Shown in pieces: positions 56,277 to 64,000 of a stretch of 64,000 bases of DNA (position 1 is its first letter; each line of letters opens with the position of its first letter). Origin of the DNA: Streptomycetaceae bacterium. Its GTDB lineage: Bacteria > Actinomycetota > Actinomycetes > Nanopelagicales > Nanopelagicaceae. Below the pieces are notes generated by a model. That model was not told the origin of the DNA. It saw only the letters and a program-made list of their open reading frames with translations, and did not search any database. Made by a program: the position numbers and the translations under genes. The DNA lies in NCBI GenBank assembly GCA_027483765.1, contig JAIXTW010000003.1:186001-250000 (forward strand), given 5' to 3'.

Positions 56277-58955
56277 TTATGCGCGCTTCTTCTCGCGCAT
56301 CTCAAAGACTTGAATGATGTCGCCGACGGCAAGATCTGCGCCCTTACCGACACCGATACCGCACTCAAAGCCCTCGCGGACTTCAGTGGCATCATCTTTA
56401 AATCGCTTGAGGGATTCAATGGTGACCTCTTCTGCAATGACTGCTCCGCCACGAATGACGCGCGCCTTTGCATTTCGGCGAATGATTCCATCGGAGACGA
56501 TAGAGCCGGCGATTGTGCCAACCTTTGAAGATTTGAAGAGATCGCGTACTTCTGCATTTCCAAGTACAACTTCTTCGTACTCAGGCTTAAGTAGACCCTT
56601 GAGGGAGAGCTCAATCTCTTCGATTGCGTTATAAATAACGGAGTAGAAGCGGACTTCCACACCTTCTTGGTCGGCATAAATTGCTGTCTGCGGTTCTGGC
56701 TTAACGTTGAAGCCGATAACAACAGCAGTTGAAGCAGATGCAAGAGTGATATCGCTCTTGGTAATTGCGCCAACGCCACGGTGAATAACACGAAGATCCA
56801 CTTCAGCTCCGACATCAAGCTGCATGAGTGCATCTTCGAGAGCTTCCACCGAACCAGATACGTCGCCCTTGAGGATGAGGTTGAGTGTTGAAATCTTGGA
56901 TTGCTCCATGAAGTCTTCCAGCGATACCTTCTTGCGCGCTTTTGCCAACTGAGCGTTGCGCTCTGCAGCTTGACGCTTCTCCGCAATCTGACGCGATGTG
57001 CGGTCATCTTCTGCGACTAAGAATGTATCTCCAGCATTAGGAACTGATGTGAAACCAAGAACCTGCACTGGGCGTGATGGGCCTGCTTCTTCAACAAGGT
57101 TTCCATCTTCATCATGCATCGCGCGAACGCGACCAAATGAACCGCCGGCAACAATTGCATCTCCAACGCGAAGCGTTCCGCGCTGAACTAGAACTGTGGC
57201 AACAGGTCCACGACCACGGTCGAGGTGAGCTTCAATTGCAACACCGCGCGCAACATCGAGTGCTACGGCACGAAGATCAATTGCAGCATCAGCTGTAAGC
57301 AAGATTGAGTCGATGAGTTCATTAACGCCATTACCTGATTTCGCAGAGACGTTTACGAAGATTGTGTCTCCGCCGTACTCTTCTGCAATCAAGTTGTACT
57401 CGGTGAGCTGCTGGCGGACCTTATCTGGGTTCGCGCCTTCCTTATCAATCTTGTTTACCGCAACGACGATTGGAACATCGGCAGCTTGTGCGTGATTGAG
57501 CGCTTCAATTGTCTGCGGCATGATGCCGTCATCGGCTGCAACTACTAGGACTGCAATATCGGTGACCTTGGCACCACGAGCACGCATTGCGGTAAATGCT
57601 TCGTGACCTGGGGTATCGATAAATGTAATTGCTCGATTGACTCCATCGTGATCATGATGAATTTGGTAAGCACCGATGTGCTGTGTGATTCCACCAGCTT
57701 CACCCTTGATTACCTCAGTCTTGCGAATTGCATCAAGAAGAGAAGTTTTACCGTGATCGACGTGACCCATAACAGTGACAACTGGTGGTCGGGCGGTGAG
57801 ATTTTCTTCGTCGAATTCGCTCATTTCGGCAGCGAGATCGATATCAAATCCCTGTAGTAACTCGCGATCTTCTTCTTCTGGAGAAACAACTTCGATGATG
57901 TAACCGAGTTGTGCTCCGAGAATTTCGAAGGTATCGGCATCAACTGATTGCGTAGCAGTCACCATTTCACCGAGGTGGAAAAGTGCTGAAACTAGCGCTG
58001 CTGGATCTGCATTGATCTTCTCGGCAAAGTCAGCAAGGGATGCACCGCGACGCATACGAATCTTTGTCTTGCCATCACCATGAGGAATTACTGCGCCACC
58101 AAGTTGTGGTGCCTGCATATTGTCGAATTCTTCGCGCAGCGCCTTACGTGACTTCTGCTTACGCTTTGAAGATTTGCTTGCATTCTTTCCAAATGCACCA
58201 GCTGTTCCGCCGCGACCTGGTGGACGATTAGGACCGCCACCTGGACGTTGTGGACCACCCGCTGCTCCACCTGCAGGAGCATTTCCTTGTGAACGATATG
58301 GACCAGAAGATGTTGGTGCTCCACCAGTGCGTGGTGGATAGTTTCCGGTTCCTGCACCCGCCGGACGTGGTGCACCTGGACGCGCAGCAAAACCTGGACG
58401 TACAGAACCTGGACGCGCTCCTGTCATTCCTGGACGAGGCGCACCTGTTCCTTGCGGACGTTGTGGTGGGCGTGGAACTGCGCCACCAGTTGAAAATGGA
58501 TTGTTACCAGGACGTGGTGGGCGTGGAACTGCGCCACCAGTTGAAAATGGATTGTTACCAGGACGTGGAGCAGTCGGTGTTGCTGCCGGTGTTTGTGGCT
58601 CGGCACTTGCCTGCGCCTTAGCTTCTTCTTGGGCGGAAGCTGCTGCATCGCGTGAAGCTTTTAGCGCAACAAGATCAACGCCGAGTTCGGCAGCAAGTTC
58701 AGCTGCGAGTTCTGGATTTACTTCAGCAGTTTTCTTAGATGCAGCAGTCTTCTTCGCTGCCGCCTTCTTGACCGGCTTCTTCTCTTCTGCAGGTTTCGCA
58801 TCTGGATAGAGCGCGACTAACTTGCGCACTACTGGTGCTTCAACTGTTGATGATGCTGATCGGACGAATTCGCCCATTTCTTGGAGCTTTGCAAGGACTT
58901 CCTTGCTCTCCATACCGAGCTGCTTTGCTAGCTCGTGTACGCGGACCTTTGACAC
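56277..58955 (-). CDS. infB: Translation initiation factor IF-2
   Basis: [40 protein letters not shown]-terminal Pro/Gly-rich linker. Confidence 0.98.
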   Translation of the reverse strand: MSKVRVHELAKQLGMESKEVLAKLQEMGEFVRSASSTVEAPVVRKLVALYPDAKPAEEKKPVKKAAAKKTAASKKTAEVNPELAAELAAELGVDLVALKASRDAAASAQEEAKAQASAEPQTPAATPTAPRPGNNPFSTGGAVPRPPRPGNNPFSTGGAVPRPPQRPQGTGAPRPGMTGARPGSVRPGFAARPGAPRPAGAGTGNYPPRTGGAPTSSGPYRSQGNAPAGGAAGGPQRPGGGPNRPPGRGGTAGAFGKNASKSSKRKQKSRKALREEFDNMQAPQLGGAVIPHGDGKTKIRMRRGASLADFAEKINADPAALVSALFHLGEMVTATQSVDADTFEILGAQLGYIIEVVSPEEEDRELLQGFDIDLAAEMSEFDEENLTARPPVVTVMGHVDHGKTSLLDAIRKTEVIKGEAGGITQHIGAYQIHHDHDGVNRAITFIDTPGHEAFTAMRARGAKVTDIAVLVVAADDGIMPQTIEALNHAQAADVPIVVAVNKIDKEGANPDKVRQQLTEYNLIAEEYGGDTIFVNVSAKSGNGVNELIDSILLTADAAIDLRAVALDVARGVAIEAHLDRGRGPVATVLVQRGTLRVGDAIVAGGSFGRVRAMHDEDGNLVEEAGPSRPVQVLGFTSVPNAGDTFLVAEDDRTSRQIAEKRQAAERNAQLAKARKKVSLEDFMEQSKISTLNLILKGDVSGSVEALEDALMQLDVGAEVDLRVIHRGVGAITKSDITLASASTAVVIGFNVKPEPQTAIYADQEGVEVRFYSVIYNAIEEIELSLKGLLKPEYEEVVLGNAEVRDLFKSSKVGTIAGSIVSDGIIRRNAKARVIRGGAVIAEEVTIESLKRFKDDATEVREGFECGIGVGKGADLAVGDIIQVFEMREKKRA
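58463..58560. repeat. 51-bp-period in-frame tandem duplication in infB
   Basis: 58463-58509 identical to 58514-58560; encodes [17 protein letters not shown] twice. Confidence 0.95.
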
Positions 58956-59135
58956 ATTTCTCCTGTCTTGGCCCGCATTAAAAATTGTGGGATGCGAGCC
59001 CTAGTTGTTCGACCTCATGATGTAAACGAGCTCATTTGAGTTTCATATCTTTCGCATCCATTTCAGTATTTGCACTCGCGCGCATGCGCTTATGCGATGG
59101 CCCCAGTCTAGCGAATGAGGCGAGAATTCCCTATT

Positions 59136-60104
59136 TTACGCGGGGGTATCAGGGTGGATATCAATGCGCCAGCCGGTTAGTCGTGCGGCAAGGCGCGCAT
59201 TTTGTCCATCTTTGCCGATGGCCAGTGATAGTTGGTAATCAGGCACAACAACTTTCGCCGAACGTGTTGATTCGTCAACGATGGTCACACTCGTTACCTT
59301 TGCCGGAGCTAGCGCGTGTGCAACAAATTTTGCAGGATCTTCATCCCAATCAACGATATCTATTTTCTCACCGCGTAATTCATTCATTACTGCTTGCGCA
59401 CGAGATCCCATTGGTCCGATAAGCGAACCTTTTGGTGATACTCCTGCGCGATGTGAGCGAACTGCAATCTTGGTGCGATGACCTGCTTCGCGCGCAACTC
59501 CCATTATTTCCACCAGGCGATCCTGAATCTCTGGTACTTCAAGTGCGAATAGCTGCTTGACCAACGCCGGGTGGCTTCTGGATAACATGATTTCTGGACC
59601 TTTAAGCCCCTGCTTCACCTCAACGACAAAACATTTGATGCGATCGCCATGGCTAAAGACCTCGCCCGGAACTTGCTCTTGTGGTGGAACTCGACCTTCG
59701 ATGCGACCAAGATTTACGTTGATCATCTTTGGATCACGCCCTTGTTGCACAATTCCTGAAATAACATCGCCAACCGATGCCGTGAACTCTCCGACAATTT
59801 CTGCATCATTTGTGGCACGCATCTGAAGTTTAATTACTTGGCGCGCCGTCGATGTTGCTACTCGTTCAAAACCTTCAACCTCGAGCACATCTTCTGAAAC
59901 ACGCTCCCCTAATTCATTAAATGTGGGAACGTAGATATGAATATCCCCGGTTTCGCGATCAAGCTGGACTCGCGCATATCGATTTGGTTCAGGAGTCTCT
60001 GTGTACGCAGTCAATACTCCCGCTTCAATCGCCTGAATCAATTGTTCAAGTGGCATACCTTTGGCATCGGTGAGTTGCACCAGAGCTGCAATATCTACAC
60101 CCAT
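59136..60104 (-). CDS. nusA: Transcription termination/antitermination factor NusA
   Basis: S1 plus [74 protein letters not shown]. Confidence 0.97.
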   Translation of the reverse strand: MGVDIAALVQLTDAKGMPLEQLIQAIEAGVLTAYTETPEPNRYARVQLDRETGDIHIYVPTFNELGERVSEDVLEVEGFERVATSTARQVIKLQMRATNDAEIVGEFTASVGDVISGIVQQGRDPKMINVNLGRIEGRVPPQEQVPGEVFSHGDRIKCFVVEVKQGLKGPEIMLSRSHPALVKQLFALEVPEIQDRLVEIMGVAREAGHRTKIAVRSHRAGVSPKGSLIGPMGSRAQAVMNELRGEKIDIVDWDEDPAKFVAHALAPAKVTSVTIVDESTRSAKVVVPDYQLSLAIGKDGQNARLAARLTGWRIDIHPDTPA

Positions 60105-60580
60105 TACTTGTCGCCATCTTTGCGATTAAATTCAATTTCAACAGTTGCACGCTTGATATCGGCAAAGGCAATTACTATCTCTTTAGATTCCTTCTTCTCT
60201 GTTACTAAAAGCGTGACATCTGCCTCGGTGTTCGCTGTGATGCGACCAGTTACGATCTCTCCATCGGTGCGCGCTACCTTAAGTAGGCGATCTACATTCT
60301 TTGCGAAATGTCGGGGCTGAGTCAGTGGTCGATCAACGCCGGGAGAGGTAACTTCCAAAGTAAATGGCGCCTCACCCATAAATGGGGCCTCATCTAAGAG
60401 CTCTGAGATTGCGCGCGAAACCGCGGTGACCTGATCCATATTGAGCGATGTTTCCCCATCGACGATACAGGTAATAATTCGATGCTTGCCGGGAGATACG
60501 AGTAAAACTTCTTCTAGGAAGAATCCCTGCGCTTGAACTGCGGGTGTAACCAGTTGCGCGATTTGATCTGTAATTGCCAT
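60104..60580 (-). CDS. rimP: Ribosome maturation factor RimP
   Basis: FFLEEVLLV...SRAISELLDE...YTLEVTSPGVDRPL-like motif (FTLEVTSPGVDRPLT). Confidence 0.95.
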   Translation of the reverse strand: MAITDQIAQLVTPAVQAQGFFLEEVLLVSPGKHRIITCIVDGETSLNMDQVTAVSRAISELLDEAPFMGEAPFTLEVTSPGVDRPLTQPRHFAKNVDRLLKVARTDGEIVTGRITANTEADVTLLVTEKKESKEIVIAFADIKRATVEIEFNRKDGDK

Positions 60581-60653
60581 TTCTAGCCCTTCATATTTAA
60601 TTGTTCTTAAGTTGTAAGCGAAATTTTATCAGTGATTCTTGCTAACTAGGTAA

Positions 60654-62387
60654 TTACGGCAAGGTTGGAAGCAGGGCTGCGATTGCATCAACTGCGCCAG
60701 TTACCGCAATTTCGGACTTCTCCCCGCTCTTTCGAACGCGAATTTCAACGTTGCCATTTTCTAGCGCTTTGCCGACCACCACGATGACTGGAATTCCAAT
60801 CAATTCAGCATCTTTAAATTTAACTCCTGGGCTAGTTCCGCGACGGTCATCGAGCATCACTGAAATACCGCGAGCTTCAAGGTCTAGCGCAATCTTCTCT
60901 GCTGTATCAAAGACGTTATCTTCTTTTCCGGTGGCAACCAGATGAACCTTTGCTGGTGCAACTTCTACCGGCCAAGAAAGTCCGATTTCGTCATAACTTT
61001 GTTCAGCAATTGCGGCAACTGCGCGCGAGACGCCGATTCCATAAGAGCCCATAGTGACAACTTGCGATTTTCCATTCTGATCAAGCACGGTGAGATTTAG
61101 CGCTTGGGCATATTTGCGACCCAACTGGAAGATATGTCCAATTTCAATGGCACGGTCGATGACTACCGGGGTTGCACAGGTTGGGCATGCATCTCCTTTT
61201 CGAATCTGCGCCGCCTCGATGTAATGATCAATGGCGAAATCGCGACCGCTGACTACAAAGCGTGCGTGCTTATCTTTTGCATTTGCACCCGTTACCCACG
61301 ATGTACCTGGTGCTATCCGTGGATCTGCATAGACAGTAATTCCATTTTTCTTAGCATCCTGTGGTCCGATGTAACCCTTAACCAAACCTGGGAACTTTGC
61401 AAAATCTGCCTCTTCAAATACGCGAAGATCATTTACTCCAGCAAGGTTTGCCTGCAAACGCTTGAGATCAACTTCGCGATCACCGGGTACCAAAACTGAA
61501 ATGGCTTTCTCATCAGCCATCAGCATTACATTCTTCAGTGTCTGTGCGCCGTCATATCCCCCACCAAACTTAGCGTTAAGGAGATCGACAAGAGTGTCGA
61601 TGGTCGGAGTATTGGGCGAATCAAATACTTCTAGTGCAGGAGTTGCAGATGCATCAGTAGGTGCAACAACTGTTGTCATAGCCTCGACATTTGCGGCATA
61701 CCCACATTTTTCACATAGTACATAGGTATCTTCACCGGTTTCACATGGCGCCAAGAACTCTTCCGAGGCAGAACCTCCCATGGCACCTGAGACTGCGCTG
61801 ACGATGTTGTACTTAAGGCGCAGGCGATCGAAGGTTGCAATGTAGGCCTTGCGGTGACGCTGATATGACTCGACTAAACCTTCATCGGTCAGATCAAATG
61901 AATATGAATCCTTCATGACGAATTCGCGTCCGCGGATAATTCCTGAACGTGGGCGCGCCTCATCACGGTACTTCGTTTGAATTTGATAGAGCGAGAGCGG
62001 CAGATCTTTATATGAGGAGTACTCGCCCTTAACCATGAGGGTAAACATCTCTTCGTGTGTGGGTCCTAGTAAATAATCTGCACCCTTGCGATCTTGTAAG
62101 CGAAAGAGATCTGGGCCGTAATCACTCCAACGGCCAGTTTGTTCGTAGGCATCTTTAGGTAAAAGCGCTGGGAAGTGAACTTCCTGGAAGCCAGCCTTAT
62201 CCATCTCTTGGCGAACAATGTTTTCAATATTGCGAAGTGTGATGACACCCAGTGGCAGCCACGAATAAACCCCGGCAGCGATTCGACGAATGTATCCGGC
62301 GCGTACTAAAAGGCGGTGACTTGGTACTTCAGCATCAGCTGGGTCATCGCGAAGCGTGCGCAGGAAAAGAGTGGACATTCGCAACAT
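60654..62387 (-). CDS. proS: Prolyl-tRNA synthetase
   Basis: [47 protein letters not shown]. Confidence 0.98.
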   Translation of the reverse strand: MLRMSTLFLRTLRDDPADAEVPSHRLLVRAGYIRRIAAGVYSWLPLGVITLRNIENIVRQEMDKAGFQEVHFPALLPKDAYEQTGRWSDYGPDLFRLQDRKGADYLLGPTHEEMFTLMVKGEYSSYKDLPLSLYQIQTKYRDEARPRSGIIRGREFVMKDSYSFDLTDEGLVESYQRHRKAYIATFDRLRLKYNIVSAVSGAMGGSASEEFLAPCETGEDTYVLCEKCGYAANVEAMTTVVAPTDASATPALEVFDSPNTPTIDTLVDLLNAKFGGGYDGAQTLKNVMLMADEKAISVLVPGDREVDLKRLQANLAGVNDLRVFEEADFAKFPGLVKGYIGPQDAKKNGITVYADPRIAPGTSWVTGANAKDKHARFVVSGRDFAIDHYIEAAQIRKGDACPTCATPVVIDRAIEIGHIFQLGRKYAQALNLTVLDQNGKSQVVTMGSYGIGVSRAVAAIAEQSYDEIGLSWPVEVAPAKVHLVATGKEDNVFDTAEKIALDLEARGISVMLDDRRGTSPGVKFKDAELIGIPVIVVVGKALENGNVEIRVRKSGEKSEIAVTGAVDAIAALLPTLP

Positions 62388-62408
62388 AACGCGAACCCTA
62401 CCGGAGGA

Positions 62409-63560
62409 TTAGGAGGTAGTGACGGAAGGTACTCCGGATGCAACACCGGCGGCTTCCATCTCTTCGGCCAATCGCATCGCTTCTTCAATCAGAGTTTCAA
62501 CAATCTGCGCTTCTGGCACAGTCTTGATGACTTCACCCTTAACAAAGATCTGACCTTTTCCATTTCCAGATGCAACGCCAAGGTCTGCTTCGCGCGCTTC
62601 GCCGGGACCGTTTACAACACAGCCCATCACTGCAACGCGCAGTGGAACGGTCATTCCTTGCAAACCAGCTTGGACTTTCTCAGCCAAGGTATATACATCT
62701 ACTTGGGCGCGACCACATGATGGGCAGGAGACAATTTCAAGCTTACGTTGGCGCAGATTTAAAGATTCAAGAATTGAAATTCCCACTTTTACTTCTTCTA
62801 CTGGTGGCGCTGATAGCGAGACGCGAATTGTGTCGCCGATGCCTTCAGCTAAAAGGATTCCAAAAGCTGTCGCGGATTTAATGGTGCCTTGAAAGATTGG
62901 ACCAGCTTCGGTAACACCAAGGTGCAATGGGTAATCGCACTTTGCCGCCAAAATTCGATAGGCGTTGACCATTGTGACCGGATCGTGATGCTTGACAGAA
63001 ATTTTGATATCGCCAAAGCCATGCTCTTCAAAGAGTGATGCTTCCCAAAGCGCTGACTCGGCTAGCGCTTCTGGAGTTGCTTTGCCATATTTTGCAAGAA
63101 GTCTTGGATCAAGTGAACCGGCATTAACACCGATTCGAATTGGAATACCAGCATCGCCGGCAGCCTTAGCTACCTCTTTTACCTTGTCATCAAATTGCTT
63201 GATATTGCCAGGATTTACTCGCACTGCAGCGCAGCCAGCATCGATTGCGGCAAAGATGTATTTAGGTTGGAAGTGAATATCTGCAATTACTGGAATCTGT
63301 GACTTCTTTGCAATCTGGGCCAAGGCATCAGCATCATCTTGGGAAGGAACTGCAACGCGAACTATTTGGCAACCAGAAGCGGTGAGTTCAGCGATCTGTT
63401 GCAACGTTGCATTGACATCAGAGGTGAGGGTTGTGCACATTGATTGCACGCTGACTTGTGATTCAGAACCTACTCCGACCGAGCCCACTTTAAGTTGACG
63501 CGTTTTACGACGCGGGTGCAGCGTTGGCGGTGGAGCGCTTGGAATTCCGAGATCAACCAT
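62409..63560 (-). CDS. ispG: 4-hydroxy-3-methylbut-2-enyl diphosphate synthase (flavodoxin)
   Basis: [54 protein letters not shown]. Confidence 0.97.
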   Translation of the reverse strand: MVDLGIPSAPPPTLHPRRKTRQLKVGSVGVGSESQVSVQSMCTTLTSDVNATLQQIAELTASGCQIVRVAVPSQDDADALAQIAKKSQIPVIADIHFQPKYIFAAIDAGCAAVRVNPGNIKQFDDKVKEVAKAAGDAGIPIRIGVNAGSLDPRLLAKYGKATPEALAESALWEASLFEEHGFGDIKISVKHHDPVTMVNAYRILAAKCDYPLHLGVTEAGPIFQGTIKSATAFGILLAEGIGDTIRVSLSAPPVEEVKVGISILESLNLRQRKLEIVSCPSCGRAQVDVYTLAEKVQAGLQGMTVPLRVAVMGCVVNGPGEAREADLGVASGNGKGQIFVKGEVIKTVPEAQIVETLIEEAMRLAEEMEAAGVASGVPSVTTS

Positions 63561-63614
63561 GATGCGTATTCTGCCCTATCTTCTGCAATCTTGCCCGTGA
63601 GACTTGAGGCGAGG

Positions 63615-64000
63615 CTAGAAATTAAACGAAACTGGATTGATGATATCTGCCACAAGAAGAATCACGGTAAGTATTGCGAGTACTCCAAAGACACCCATGG
63701 TGATTGGCGTCATGACATTGACATCTATTCCTGCAGGACGAGGCTTCTTACGAATACGTGCAAAGAGCGCGCGAAATTCATCGGCTATCGCAACTGCCAT
63801 ATGTCCACCATCGAGCGGTAGTAGCGGCAGTAAGTTAAAGATTCCGACGAAGATATTTAAGCTGGCCACGATCAGAATAAATGTGGTCAATCGTTCATTC
63901 TCATTGAGTCTCTCAGAGCTCACCGCATCTCCAGATACTCGCGCTGCACCAACTATTCCAACCAATCCATTTGGATCGCGCTCTTCTCCCATAAATGTCT
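63615..64000 (-). CDS. rseP: RIP metalloprotease RseP/Rip1 (M50), C-terminal part (continues off the right edge)
   Basis: NLLPLLPLDGGHMAVAIADEFRALF M50 motif; GLVGIVGAARVSGDAV; ORF open at the window edge. Confidence 0.9.
   Translation of the reverse strand, partial: TFMGEERDPNGLVGIVGAARVSGDAVSSERLNENERLTTFILIVASLNIFVGIFNLLPLLPLDGGHMAVAIADEFRALFARIRKKPRPAGIDVNVMTPITMGVFGVLAILTVILLVADIINPVSFNF

Noticed and set aside
58463-58573. CRISPR-like regularity of the infB repeat
   Set aside because: Only two full units, no spacers, in-frame coding repeat.
58088-58648. Alternative-frame ORFs over the infB linker (His/Gln/Val-rich)
   Set aside because: Frame-shifted readings of the Pro/Gly-rich IF-2 linker.

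Overview
The window is a compact, almost entirely core-genome segment of an actinobacterium. The moderate GC, short intergenic gaps, HU with a Lys/Ala tail and the gene order suggest a streamlined lineage such as the freshwater acI/Nanopelagicales group; that assignment is inference. Most genes are on the minus strand. They fall into syntenic blocks: proS-rimP-nusA-infB-rbfA-truB-ribF-rpsO-pnp-M16-dapB; thyX/dapA/RNase J/ftsK/rodZ-like/rimO/pgsA/cinA/clgR-like/recA-recX; leuCD/ndgR; gpsA-ddl-thiL; recG-rsmD-coaD-SepIVA-like-DUF177-rpmF-rnc-smc-ftsY-amt-glnB-glnD-ffh-rpsP-khpA-rimM-trmD; then miaB-miaA-dapF-hflX. I found no mobile element, CRISPR array, rRNA or recognisable tRNA, and no convincing undescribed multi-gene system. 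The most interesting signals are regulatory or gene-boundary features. (i) A recurrent TANNNT box lies exactly 6-7 nt upstream of at least 18 start codons, which indicates widespread leaderless mRNAs. (ii) rnc and recX have no ATG/GTG/TTG where their conserved N-termini require a start, so they probably use CTG/ATT. (iii) A LexA/SOS box sits in the recA-yaaA divergent region. (iv) A 9-bp-arm inverted repeat spans the leaderless ndgR start in the leuC-ndgR gap. (v) The pnp leader contains several stacked hairpins. (vi) GTNAC repeats precede amt-glnB-glnD. (vii) The rpmB terminator is embedded in the thiL coding sequence.
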